Below, in pieces: positions 24,501 to 36,201 of a stretch of 64,000 bases of DNA. This stretch comes from Thinopyrum elongatum (lineage: Eukaryota; Streptophyta; Magnoliopsida; Poales; Poaceae), in contig CM022303.1 in NCBI GenBank assembly GCA_011799875.1, positions 733,375,765 through 733,439,764 of the forward strand, in the 5' to 3' direction. The notes under the pieces were generated by a model. It ran no database searches and was not told the DNA's origin. It saw nothing but the letters and a program-made list of their open reading frames with translations. Positions within the stretch are counted from its first letter, which is position 1. Each line of letters begins with the position of its first letter. The position numbers and the translations under genes were made by a program.

Positions 24501-25353
24501 TGTGGTGCACCCCTGCAGGGAAGTGTTATCTATTCGAATAGCCGTGTCCCTCGGTAAAAGGACGACCCGGAGTTGTATTCCGACCTCATGACAACTAGAA
24601 ATGGATACTTAAAAAAAACCCCTACAAGTGACAGTTATAACCCGGTGGTCGCTCTCTCGCATGGTGGCGACGAGAAGATCGGACGGTAGGAGTAGGATTA
24701 TGCTATAGTTGTTGCTTGGTTAACTTCCAACTAATCTCTTCTATTGCTTCAAGATGGAGGCTGCCAGAAGCGTAGTCTTCGACAGGACTAGCTATCCCCC
24801 TCTTATTCTGGCATTCTGCAGTTCAGTCCAACGATATTGCCTCTTTACACATATACCATGCATATGTAGTATAGATCCTTGCTTGCGAGTACTTTGGATG
24901 AGTACTCACGGTTGCTTCCCCCTCCTTCCCCCTTTCCCTTCTTGCTGGTTGTCGCAACCAGATGTTGGAGCCTAGGAGCCAGATGCCACCTCGACGATAC
25001 TACCACCAGGGCGGAGCCTACTACTACGTCCAGGACGCCGACGACCAGGAGTAGTTAGGAGGATCCCAGGCAGGAGGCCCTGCGCCTGTTCGATCTGTTG
25101 TATCCCTGTTTGTGCTAGCCATCTTATGGCACCTTGTTTAACCTATGTCTGTACTCAGATATTGTTTGCTTCCGCTGACTCGTCTATGATCGAGCATTTG
25201 TTCGAGCCCTCGTGGCCCCTGGCTTGTATTATGATGCTTGTATGACTTATTTATGTTTAGAGTTGTGTTGTGATATCTTCCCGTGAGTCCCTGATCTTGA
25301 TCGTACACGTTTGCGTGCATGATTAGTGTACGATTGAAACGGGGGCGTTCACA
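21556..25353 (+). repeat. Second, error-rich copy of the long Gypsy LTR
   Basis: TGTAAACACCCCTG... to GGGGGCGTTCACA, colinear with 11730-16148 except that it lacks the 12273-12930 segment and has an ordinary TATA region (GCCTATAAGGCCCC, about 22094). Many one-base indels relative to the first copy. The C-rich frames at 21950-23017 are compositional. Confidence 0.85.
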
Positions 25354-25741
25354 AGTTGGTATCAGAGAGCCGACTGCCTGTAGGAATCCCCCTTTCCAAT
25401 TCCTTGGCCGAAGTTGAGTCTAGACAAAGAAAACCGTTTTACTAACTTGGCTGTGTGGCTTACGGGCCCACGTCGCCAACTGGGTGGTATTAGGATCTTT
25501 TATTCCTCGTCTATACTCTGGGACTCTAATCTCTTTCTACTCGGGTTAAATGAAGTTTACTAACGCCGACACTTAGGCTTCGTAAATTCTGTCTACCGGA
25601 GAGCTGGATATTGTGCGATTTCCCTGTCGTTGATTGATTAGTTGATAATCATTTTCTTTATGTTTTGTTTAACCTTTCTCTCCGAGTTGTGTTAAACCTC
25701 TTATTGTCGTTTGACAAAAACTGAATTTCCTCTATTTTCAG

Positions 25742-26503
25742 ATGGACGTTTGTTTCCACCGCGTCCTACGACACAGCTTGTGCTTCGCACTTGGGTCGTG
25801 ATGCCCCTGGTTTTTCCAGCTGTCTGATCGCTCTCATGACCAGACTTGGCTACCGTTGGTACCCTGAGTACTTGGTTATGAGGTTTACCGCGAGTTCAAC
25901 CAGGAACGTACTATGCTGAAGTTCGGATTTATGATCAGCAGAACAACTCAGACACCGAGCTACACCTTTATCACGGATTAGGGCGTGACGATTGAGATGG
26001 CAGTCCATGATTCCGCCTACTCTGCTGTGTACGTCTACGAGGGGAGCACAATGCTATCTTGGATGACTCTGAGTTCGATACTATCCGTATGCCCCTGCTG
26101 GAGATGCTACCGGATACTACACAGCTATCTGTGCCCCGTACGAGCCTCGTCGCACGACCCGCGGTTCTGATTCAGTGCACTCAGGCTCGGATCGCACTGT
26201 CGGGTTCTTGCCGTCGAGTTGGTTGCCACTCGAGCACGTCTCTACGATGCTATGACGCAGTTGCTGCCCGCTGTTCGTGCAGGGATAAATCCGGAGCACA
26301 CATCCTTTATCCGCGCAGGACTCAGATGTATGCTGGTATTGACTGGCCTGCTGTGGGAGGTCACACACCTGCACGTGGACTCTTCTTACAGTTCGAGACC
26401 GGGTTCTGCATCAGAGTGCACATGGAGCACAGGATCCTTCCGCCGACGAATATTCTCGTCCGCACTCGCAGTTTACCCGTTACAGTGGTTTTCTCCGGGT
26501 TGA
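25742..26503 (+). pseudogene. Indel-broken copy of the 16544 ORF
   Basis: Starts ATGGACGTT where the first copy has ATGGACCGT: one base is missing at the fourth codon and the frame is lost at once. Further single-base losses follow (GGGCTC to GGGTC; GTCCTG to GTCTG). The product is the same as at 16544. Because intact and broken copies differ mainly by isolated one-base indels, sequencing error is the likeliest cause. Confidence 0.8.
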
Positions 26504-26704
26504 TGTAGCCTTTGCTATGTCTCGTTGTGTACTTTCTTACGCGTGCCTGCGCGCCGTCAGTATGTCTAGCTTTTAATTTGCGCCTGTTATGCTGTCCGCA
26601 TGTACCCAACTTTGTGTATGGATTTGTATGTCTTAATCGACTACTGTTATGTATCATTACACTGCTTAAAGTATTGTCGTGTTACATCATACTTGTCGCT
26701 GCTT

Positions 26705-26930
26705 CAAGGATCCTATTAGAGCTGTGGATCATGAAGTGCTTGAATTACGGGAAGATCTGTCATATCCAGAATATCCCATCCGTATTCTGATCAAGCTGAG
26801 CGTCGAACACGTCAAAAGTCAATCAAGTTCCTCAAGGTTCAGTGGTCAAATCATTCTGAAGATGAGGCCACTTGGGAACGCGAGGACGTCTTCGCGATGA
26901 AACCGCTTTGTTTCTTTCACCTCCTAAATC
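26705..26930 (+). pseudogene. Indel-broken copy of the chromodomain ORF
   Basis: Colinear with 17520-17746. A lost T in ATTCTTGATC (here ATTCTGATC) and later losses break the frame. The downstream purine tract GTGGAGGAGATT and LTR start are kept. Confidence 0.8.
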
Positions 26931-26962
26931 TCGGGACGAGATTTCTTGTAGTGGAGGAGATT

Positions 26963-29900
26963 TGTAACACCCCCTGTATAAGCTACAGTGATCACCCTTT
27001 TGATGAGGCATGTCATCATGATTAATAGTGCATAATCACATTAGCATCATATTGCATTTCGACTCCTAAGTCAAATTCAAATTTAAATGAAAGTGGAATA
27101 TAAAAGTTGTCCAACATAGAAAACTAAAATGTCAGATAAATAACAAATATTCCAGAGGCTATTCTAAAATTGAAACCAACAATCATTGGAATTGGATAAG
27201 TGACTCGAACAACCTCAAACAGTGGATAAAGATAAATATTATAACCATTATTAAATCTGAAATAAATATGGAATATGTTTTGTCCAAACTAATTTTAGTG
27301 TTAAGGAATAATGCACTGGTATTTATGAAATAGTCACACTTTTACAAGAACCCTTGGGGCCAAACATTTAACAGTAGAGAAAAGAGAATAAAGAAAAAGG
27401 AAAAAAGAAACAGAAAAGGATAAAGGAGCAACCCCCCCCCCCCCACGGCCCAACTGGGCGAAGCCCAGCCGGCCGGCCCACCTGCGTCGCCCCGCCTATA
27501 AGGCCCCCCGGCCAGACCCTAGCCCCCTCCCGATCCACATTCCCCCCCCCGGTCGCCCCCTCCCTCGTGGCTGGGATNNNNNNNNNNNNNNNNNNNNNNN
27601 NNATCTGGATCGGGGCAAACCCCCGATCCCGTCGCTCGTCGCCGCGACGACCTCGCCGCCCCGCGCCAGGACGCCGCCGCCCGGAGCCCGCGCATCCCCG
27701 CCGGCCTGCACCTCGTCTCCGTCGCCGTCGTCCCCGTCGACCGCCCCGACGCGCCCGACCGCGCCCCGTCTCCGCCTCGTCTCCGACGCCGTCACGGACC
27801 GCCGTCGCCCTTGGACCTCGCCGCTTCGCCGGACTCCACCGACGCCGGCCTCCCCGTCGACCCGTCGTCTCCGGCCTCCACCCCGAGCCCCTCCTCGCGC
27901 TCGGCGCCGACGCCCCGCCTCGACGCCGTCGCCGACCCCCCCTCCACGAGCTCGAGCCCGCTGCCCTGACCCTGCACCCGCGGTGAGGGCCACGCCCTCC
28001 CTCTCTCTCTGTCGCCGTCGTCGCCCCGCACCTGGCCCGCTCCAGCCGCTCGCCGCGCTCGCCCCTCCCGAGTCGCACGCGCGCGCGCCTGCCGTTCCTC
28101 CCGCTCGCCCCTGCTGCTGTTGCCGCGCCGCGCATCGGCCGAGCCCCGTCGCCAGCGCCTCGCCCATGCCCGCTCCGGCCCCTGCCTCGCCTCCGCGCGC
28201 CCTGCACCGCGCGCCGCCGCCCGTTGCCGCTCCGGCCACCGCGCGCTAACCTCGCCCGCGCCACGCCCCGCTCGCTCGCCGGCCGCGCGGTTCTGCTACG
28301 CCGCCGCCCGCTCGCCCGTGCGCGCGCGCGCGTTGACCCCCCCCCCCCCACCGCGCGGACGCGTCCGGCTCTGGACGGGCACAGCGCGGACGAGTCGGCT
28401 GTGCCACTGTCCAGTGGGCCCCCCAGAACGTTTTAATAAAAGAAAAAAGAAAGAATAAAAATAAAAATTAAATAATTAATTAGTTAATTAATTAGTTAAT
28501 TAATCCTGATTAGGTTAATCTAATTAACTAATTAGTGTTAATTAACAGTAATTAGTAATTAACTTAATTAACTGCTGACGTCAGCATGATGTCATGCTGA
28601 CGTCATCAATCACTGTTTCGTAATGTTGAATAAATAATTAATTAAAATTCAGAAAATTAATAAAAACTTTAAAATCATATCTTTTAAACCGTAACTCCGA
28701 TGAAAAATTTATACATGAAACTTGCTAGAACGACGATACGAACCCGGTACGCCCTCTGTATTCCCATCAGACGCCCGCAACTATGAGAACGTTGAACAAT
28801 TAGACCGATTTCGATAAATGAATAGTGTCCAACCCTAATTAAATAAATCCGAATAATTCCTAAATTAACTAAATCGCTTAGTTAGGCTGTATATCACCTG
28901 GCCCTGCGTTTAGACATGTCCTGCATCCTGTTGCATCATTGCCGTGTGTTACTGTTTCTTCCCCCTCTTCTCTTCGGTAGACTACGAGACCGACGCAGCT
29001 GCTGGTGCCCCGACCGACTACGTTGTTGACGAACCTACTTGCCAGGCAACCGGCAAGCCCCCCCTTGATCACCAGATATCGCCTATTCTTTATACTGCTT
29101 GCATAGTAGAGTAGTGTAGCCTGTTAATGCTTTCGGTTAATCCTATTCTGCTGCATAGCCTGTCATTGTGCTACTGTTGTTGATACCTTACCTGCAATCC
29201 TAAATGCCTAGTGTAGGATGCAGTTTGTCATCAGTGGCCTACATTCTCGTCTGTCTGCTATGCTACATTATTGGGCCGTGCTCGCCACGGGTGGCGATTG
29301 GGATATGTATACTACTTATTACATGTGACGTCAGATGGATACTAAAGTCGGGTCGGCTCGAGGAGCACCGCAGGTGATTCACGAATGGGGGCTGAAAGGA
29401 TTGGCCTCCTCGACGGCCCCCTAAGTGACTCTTGTTGTGGAGCGGCAGGGCAGGTTGTGACCACCTAGGAGAAAGGTGGGCCTGGCCTGGTCGTCGTCCG
29501 CGGTGTGATCCATAATAACACGTTTAACGAGATTGGATATTTGATCTGAGTCTGGCCACTGGCCTATACGCACTAACCAACTACGCGGGAGTAGTTATGG
29601 GTATCCCGGGTCGTTGTGGTATCAGCTGAAGCCTTCTTGACGTCAGCGACTGAGCGGCGCGCGCCGTGTTGGACCGCGTAACGTAACCGCCGTGGTCATG
29701 TGTGGGTTGCTAGGTCTTCTCGCGGCCCGCAGTACGCACGTGCAGGAGCGCACTGGGCGATGGGCCCAGACCCCAGAGTGCCTAGGATTAGTCCGGCGTG
29801 CTGACCTCTCTGTTGAGCCTAGGTGGGGCTGCGACGTGTGGATCTTCCGAGGCCGGGCATGACCCAGGAAAGTGTGTCCGGCCAAAGGGGATCGAGCGTG

Positions 29901-30765
29901 TTGGGGAATATGTGGTGCACCCCTGCAGGGAAGTTTATCTATTCGAATAGCCGTGTCCCTCGGTAAAAGGACGACCCGGAGTTGTATTCCGACCTCATGA
30001 CAACTAGAAATGGATACTTAATAAAACACACCCTTACAAGTGACAGTTATAACCCGGTGGTCGCTCTCTCGCATGGTGGCGACGAGAGGATCGACGGGTA
30101 GGATTATGCTATACGTTGTTGCTTGGTTAACTTCCAACTAATCTCTTCTATTGCTTCAAGATGGAGGCTGCCAGAAGCGTAGTCTTCGACAGGACTAGCT
30201 ATCCCCCTCTTATTCTGGCATTCTGCAATTCAGTCCATCGATATTGCCTCTTTACACATATACCATGCATATGTAGTATAGATCCTTGCTTGCGAGTACT
30301 TTGGATGAGTACTCACGGTTGCTTTCCCCCTCCTTTCCCCCTTTCCCTTCTTGCTGGTTGTCGCAACCAGATGTTGGAGCCCAGGAGCCAGACGCCACCT
30401 TCGACGACTACTACCACCAGGGCGGAGCCTACTACTACGTCCAGGACGCCGACGACCAGGAGTAGTTAGGAGGATCCCAGGCAGGAGGCCCTGCGCCTGT
30501 TCGATCTGTTGTATCCCTGTTTGTGCTAGCCATCTTATGGCACCTTGTTTAACCTATGTCTGTACTCAGATATTGTTGCTTCCGCTGACTCGTCTATGAT
30601 CGAGCATTTGTATTCGAGCCCTCGTGGCCCCTGGCTTGTATTATGATGCTTGTATGACTTATTTATGTTTTAGAGTTGTGTTGTGATATCTTCCCGTGAG
30701 TCCCTGATCTTGATCGTACACGTTTGCGTGCATGATTAGTGTACGATCGAGCCGGGGGCGTCACA
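26963..30765 (+). repeat. 3' LTR of long-LTR Gypsy element
   Basis: TGTAACACCCC to GGGGGCGTCACA, directly followed by TSD CTTAC and Copia sequence, so this is the true outer 3' LTR. Quality is uneven. 26963-27577 and about 28440-29740 show one-base indels, while 27603-28430 and about 29880-30765 are close to identical with the first LTR. A 25-N gap lies at 27578-27602. It lacks the low-complexity segment of the 5' LTR. Confidence 0.85.
27578..27602. other. 25-N assembly gap
   Basis: Exactly 25 Ns. The left flank ends CTGGGAT and the right flank starts ATCTGGATCGGGG. In the copy at 22160-22190 the same flanks are continuous, so essentially nothing is missing. Confidence 0.95.
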
Positions 30766-30770
30766 CTTAC

Positions 30771-31615
30771 ACACCTAGGAAGTCCAGGGCTAACGCCACT
30801 CTTAAGTTCGGTGCTTCTTTTGAGAGTAGGAGAAATACTAAAAGTTAAACTGTTAGAAGTATAAAGGCAAAAAGAGAGAAGACTGGAATATCCAACTCAT
30901 GTATGAATGTCATACAAATTATTGATGTATAGAAGGCTGGTTAAAGAAATAGTTCTTGGGAATTATGATTAAACATGTTGATCACTGATTCTTGGGTATT
31001 GTGAGTTGATCACAGAGATACCCGCTCGATTGCTTTCCATTGCAATTCGATGCAAGAACTACTACGGCCTAAAAGACTTGCCGGAGTGAGGTTTAGATAC
31101 GCGCTGGGAACATAGTAAATGTTACTATACCTTCCATCGGTGTATTAAATTTGTATTTATTTTCATAATTCATTTTAGAGTTTTACACACTCTAGCCCTT
31201 TGCATAAGTTATCTTGCAAGAAGGTTGTTCATAAGAGAACTTTTGATGTTCGGTGTTATGAATAACATAAGGGCCATACTTTCATTATGAATGAGATGTA
31301 TGTTATGAATGTTGATAATAATACATTACCTCTATATTTACTTTCATAATTCATTTTAGAGTTTTATACACTCTAGCCCATTTGCATAATGTTTGTTGTA
31401 AGAGTGTTGTTCATAAAAGAACAATTGTTGTTCAGTATTATGAATAGCATAAGGGCCATGCTTCCATCATGGATGGGATGTATGTTATGAACGTTGATGG
31501 TAATATGATACATCCATAACACTGACGCTAAATGTCATAAGACTAAAAGAATACCACACATGTGTGGCACTGCATTTAGTCACATTGGAGAAACCCGCAT
31601 GGAGAAATTCCATAA
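30771..31615 (+). repeat. Copia internal region, no coding signal
   Basis: Continuation of the Copia interior after the nested element. AT-rich, with a locally repeated stretch: TTTCATAATTCATTTTAGAG occurs near 31160 and near 31350, and AGGGCCAT(A/G)CTT near 31270 and 31450. That is a tandem duplication of about 190 bases. No ORF of note. Confidence 0.6.
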
Positions 31616-31806
31616 TGATGGATTTTGAAGTCGTTTGATTGTGAATCATCTAACACTTGCAACTTTCCTTCGAAAAGTGAAGTGACTAAAATACCATTCA
31701 CATGCCATAAGGAACAAGCAACAAACTTATTGGTGATCATACATTTTGATGTATGTCGTCCGATAAATGTTGTTGCTGGCAGTGGATTTGTCTATGTTCT
31801 GAAATG
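31616..31806 (+). pseudogene. Copia integrase N-terminal remnant
   Basis: The frame reads CESSNTCNFPSKSEVTKIPF and then LLVIIHFDVCRPINVVAGSG. This corresponds to the GAG-pre-integrase/integrase start of Copia pol, where families read CESCL.GKMTK.PF and IHTDVCGP. The zinc-binding cysteine pattern is disturbed and the D-V-C-G-P motif reads D-V-C-R-P. The frame ends after 60 codons. In an intact element this protein would integrate the cDNA into the genome. Confidence 0.65.
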
Positions 31807-32223
31807 ACTAAAGTAGATATATGGATATTTGCTTGATGAGATGTAAGTCTGGATATTTTGAATTCATTCAAAAGATTTTCAAAATGAAGTAAAAATTATT
31901 GTAACAAGAAAATTATGTTTCTGCAATTTGATTGCGGAAAGGAATTTTGAGTTACAAGTTTAGCGAATGTCTGATGAGTTGTGAAAAGAGTTTCATAACT
32001 TACACCTCCCGGAACACCACTGTGAGTGGAATGTCTGTGAAGATGTATTCAAACCATTTATGACATGGTAAGATCAAAGATGACATAAATCAATTTTCCA
32101 TTGTCCCTTTTAAAAGTAATGCTTAAGAGACTGCGGCTTTTACACTGAAATGAGCACCATCAGATCTGTTGAAATGACGCCATGGTATGGTACACCCAAC
32201 CATGATATATCTTTTCTTAACAT

Positions 32224-32514
32224 TTGGAATATGGGGCTTGTGTAAGATATTTACAAACCTATTCCAAATCAGACAAGTGCTACTTTGTAGGTTATCCCAA
32301 GTTATTGGGTATTCCTCCCTCACTATACCAAGGCAAAAAGGTTTGCCACAAATTACGGTATGATTTTGTAGAAAATGGTTCTTACAAAAGGATGAGTGGG
32401 AGGACTGTGCAACTCGACGAGATAACAGTATCTTCGTCATCAGATCAAGGGAAAGGAACCTTGGAAGTGATTCCAAAGTTTCCTATTGTGACTGATACGG
32501 AAGCCTCTACATGA
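32224..32514 (+). pseudogene. Copia integrase C-terminal remnant
   Basis: The readable frame includes KSDKCYFVGYPKLLG and RMSGRTVQLDEI. These match the region of Copia pol between the integrase core and reverse transcriptase (families read KSEKCYFVGYPK.T.GYYFY). It is isolated by stops on both sides. Confidence 0.65.
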
Positions 32515-32599
32515 GATGTATGGACTTCGGTCGAACTTGCAGCTGAACCACGTAGGCAAAACTCGTGCAAACCTCTCAGGTGCACAGACGAGATAGTGT

Positions 32600-34197
32600 T
32601 GCTAGGCAACAATGTACCTACGATACACAAGGAAGCGTTGATGGGCCCTGACTCCAAAATTGGCTAAATGCCAATACAATCCGAGATAGTTTCCATATGA
32701 ATGATTCAAGGTTATATCTTGATAAACCCTTCGGAAGACTTGGAGTCTAACAAACATTAATGGAACTATAAACTGATGTGGATAAAATGTTTTATCCATA
32801 AAGCTCGACTTGTTGCAATAACAAATTCAAGGAGTTGACTACGATGAGATTGTCTCACCGTAGCGATGCTTATAGTCAGATCGGGTTAAACTAGCAATTA
32901 ATACATATTTCTATCATGAGATATGAAACATGGATGCCAAAAGGATTTCCATAAAATGGAAATACAAAGCAGGACTTGTATGTGATACAGTCCAAAGTAT
33001 TTTGTCGATCCAGAGGATGCTATTGAGTATGCAAACTTCAGAGTTCCAGCGATGGACAGAAGAGAGCAAAATGGAGTTGGAATCTTCGTTTTTGATGAAA
33101 TAGTCAAAAGAGTTTGATTTCATCAATGGATAACAAAGATGCTTGTGGTTACAAGAAAGTAAGTGGGAGCATAATAATATTTCTAAAAACCTTGTGTGCT
33201 TGACACATTGTTAGTTGGAAATAATATAAATTTCTTGACATGAATTTGGGCTTCATTGAAAAATAATTTTTTGATAAAGTGCGTGGGTTAGGTAGCCTCG
33301 ATATTAGGCATATTTATCTATGGAGATAAATATGGCCTAATAGGCTAAAGCCAAAAATACATATTGACAAGATGTTAAAACAGTTGAACATTAAAACACC
33401 AAGGAGTGATTCTTGCCGAAGTCACATGGAAAGAGTTTTGCAAGACTCCGTGTCCCAAAACACTTATGAGCAAAATACATGATGGAGATTCCTCACACTT
33501 TCATGTTTGGATTAATCATGTATTCCATGGTATGTAAAACAACCAGATATGTCCGATACTCCCAAGCAGTTGTGAGTATAGATACCAAAATGATCAAAGT
33601 ACTGATGATGGGGCAATAGTGAAAGATGTCATTGAGTACTAGAGTAGCACTGATGACATGTTTTCTCGCAAGCAGAGATTATGAAGTGCTCGTTGTAAGT
33701 AATTACATTGATACAATCTTCATCAATGCTCCATGCGATTTTTGATTTAACTTAAGGGTTTTGTGTAATATACGATATGGTGGCACGGTGTTTTGGAAAT
33801 CGTTCCAAACAGGTTACTGTGGTGAATTCTATAACAAAGGCTAAGTATGTTGCCGCTTTCAAAGCGACATAGAAGATGTTGAATCATACAGTTCATTCAT
33901 GAACTTATTATGGTTCCAAGATGGCTTTGGTCAATGGAACACTATTGAAGATAGTTGCTCCATAGCTCAGTCTGAGGAATCAAGGTTTGACCAGTGATTC
34001 ACATATATACGAAGCCAAGTCCACACAAAATATGAATTTTGTGAAAGCGTGAAAATGCGAGGATATGTAGAGATACACACTGAACTGAAGTTGTCAGATC
34101 CGTTGGACATCAGGCTATACCGCAAGCGAAGCATATTTTACACCGGTATGCCATAGGTGTAAAGTGCATTAGCATTGACTAGATAATTGATTCTAGT
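32600..34197 (+). pseudogene. Copia reverse transcriptase/RNase H remnants
   Basis: Short readable pieces in pol order: HKEALMGPDSK (about 32625), KARLVA (about 32800), and YFVDPEDA followed by readable residues near 33000-33100. All are separated by stops and frameshifts, and no catalytic YVDD box is intact. The order and direction agree with the integrase pieces upstream. The purine tract and 3' LTR follow. Confidence 0.5.
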
Positions 34198-34210
34198 GTG
34201 AGTGGGAGTC
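34198..34210 (+). other. Copia polypurine tract
   Basis: GTGAGTGGGAGTC precedes TGTAGGAGATATGCCC, the position expected for plus-strand priming. Confidence 0.65.
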
Positions 34211-36196
34211 TGTAGGAGATATGCCCTAGAGGCAATAATAAATGCTATTATTTATCTCCATCTTCATAATTATGTTTATGTTCCATGCTATAACTGCTAT
34301 AGTTCTCGAGTCTGCAATAACCACCAGGCTCGAAGGAAGACTCATATGCACGTGTGGAATAATAAACGGTAAAATGTATTCCTAGTCTGGCCTCTAAGAC
34401 TAGCTCAAGTGTTGCATGATGGTTCTGTTTTCCTGATCATGGGCATGACTATGCCGGCAACTTTGAGGGCACAATGTTAGTAGAACACTTGTGTTGAATC
34501 GACCCTATTGATGTTATGCTATGAGATACATTCGTCATAAGTTAATGGTTAATAACACAAAGAAAGTTAACATTTCCATAATTCCTTAGACCATGAGAGT
34601 GTCGAGTTTCTTCATGCTTGCTTCATGAACTTTGGGGTTTGTTAAACGTCATCCGTAGATGGGTGGCTATTACGGTGGCTTACGGGTTCATGGAAAGTAT
34701 GTCAAGGGACTTGATAGCTCAAGATTGGGATTTGCTCCTCCGACGATGGAGAGATATCTCTTGGCCCTCTCGGTGTTACGGTATCCATCATCATCTAGCC
34801 AGACACATTATGATTTGATCATAGGGATGCCGGAACACGGGTACGAGAAAAGAGAACAAAACCGGTAACGAGGTAACTGGCATAGTGGACAAGTTGTTGA
34901 TCCACGGGGATGCCAATAAATCTCACCTCGGGTATTTGTAACATATCGTGAAGCAACAGGAATAGCACACGACAACTGGAGGTTCACTCAAATATTTATT
35001 CGTGTGGGTATAGGGGTCAATATGGGTGTCCATGGCTCCGATGTTGATCATTGATCGGAAAGTGTTCCGGTCATGTCTATACTTCACCGAACCTATAGGG
35101 TCACATGCTTAAGGGTCATCTATCTGCTAAATACTAGACAAGGAGTCCGAGAGAAAGTCAGCGGAAAAGTTTCGGAGACGACGAAAAAGTTCCGGAGAGA
35201 AAACCGGAAGTGTTTCAGAGTTAACAAAAATGTTTCGGAGTTTGACCACCATACCAAAAATGTTCTGGAGCATGCCCAGAATATTTTAGAGGGTGTCGAA
35301 AATGTTCTGGGACCTTCAGGAGTTTTTCTGGAAATTACACGCGGGAAAACATCTTGTCACAGTGAGAGGGGACAAGATCCCACGTTCTGTGGGGGCTGTT
35401 TTTGGGGGCGCCCCCTTTGTTGGTGGACAAGGTGTTGGGGGCAGGTGACATGGTGGGGGGCAGCCCCCACAAATGGTGGAATGTGTTGGGAGGAGGTGGC
35501 AGCCCCATTTTGGGGGCGCCATGGATGTTGGGGGGACCCCCCATGGCACATCTCCCCACCTTTGGTGGGTGCATCTTTTTTTGGGGCGGGGGGCCCTCGT
35601 GTGAGCTGAAATTTTCAGCCCCCCTCCACCCCTTCCACCACTATATAAGGAGGTGGAGAGGAGCTCTTCACAACCACTCCAACTCTCTCACAAATGGCAT
35701 GCATGATCTGCCTTTCTTTCTCCCTCGCACGAAATAGTTTCGTAGAGCCGAAAGGCTGTCTGGGTTCTGGTGGGAACTAGTTCTGGACGGTGAAGCCCTG
35801 CCGGATAGATGACACCGTATGTGTGCAACCCCATAGAGAGGTCATAGGTTCGATCTTTTACCCGAGGGGCTGTTCGAGTGTCCTCCCGAAGGGCTGTCCG
35901 AGTGACCGTCCGAGTTTCGAGGGTCCTTCCGAAGGGCTGTCCGCGACACCGTCCGAGGTACTGCCCGACTGCCTCCTGGAGGGCTGTCCAAGGAGTTGAT
36001 GAGGGAGAACATCCTCGCGGTTGGGAGGTTGTAAATCCTAGCTGCGGGGATCTGCACCAATGATCGTCATCGACTCTACTTCCGCTGCGCTACGAGTCGG
36101 TAACGAAAATGATCAAAACCTTGTATGCCTCTTCATAGTGGTCCTGGGCTGGTGCGTAGGTCAGAAATTTTTTGTTTTCTGCTACGTTCCCCTACA
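34211..36196 (+). repeat. 3' LTR of Copia element
   Basis: TGTAGGAGATATGCCC...CCCTACA followed by TSD TTAGC at 36197-36201. Colinear with the 5' LTR. It differs by scattered substitutions and small indels over about 2 kb, so the insertion is not very recent. Confidence 0.92.
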
Positions 36197-36201
36197 TTAG
36201 C

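Larger units (their letters stand above)
11730..30765 (+). mobile_element. Long-LTR non-autonomous Gypsy element (LARD-like chromovirus derivative)
   Basis: Outer borders are TGTAACACCCC at 11730 and GGGGGCGTCACA at 30765, flanked by the 5-bp TSD CTTAC (11725-11729 and 30766-30770) inside the Copia element. Internal parts in order are a tRNA-Met PBS, one 256-codon ORF, a chromodomain ORF, a purine tract, then an LTR. There is no protease, RT or integrase core. An element of roughly 10 kb (two LTRs of about 4 kb and a 1.6-kb interior) would be expected. The extra length is a second, error-rich copy of LTR plus interior plus Copia flank (about 18035-27577). Long LTRs, a short interior and borrowed enzymes match large retrotransposon derivatives such as Sukkula-type elements, but I cannot assign a family. 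Confidence 0.8.
7891..36196 (+). mobile_element. Copia LTR retrotransposon (BARE/Angela/WIS-type) with nested Gypsy insertion
   Basis: Two LTRs of about 1.97-1.99 kb (7891-9863, 34211-36196), both TGTAGGAGATATGCCC...CCCTACA, are flanked by the 5-bp target duplication TTAGC (7886-7890 and 36197-36201). A primer binding site follows the 5' LTR and a purine tract precedes the 3' LTR. The internal region is split at 11730 by a Gypsy element. The start motif TGTAGGAGATATGCCCTAGA is typical of the abundant Triticeae Copia group related to BARE/Angela/WIS. Coding capacity is gone: only decayed integrase and reverse transcriptase pieces remain after 30771. The element was probably already non-autonomous or has decayed since insertion. 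Confidence 0.9.

Noticed and set aside
11730..27190. A true recent tandem duplication giving three Gypsy LTR pairs
   Set aside because: Indel-dominated, homopolymer-biased differences, frame breaks confined to the second copy and the adjacent placeholder gap favour an assembly error. Kept open as a check, not called as biology.
27368..28458. Long ORFs around the N gap
   Set aside because: The translation runs through 25 undefined bases and lies in the same compositional LTR leader.
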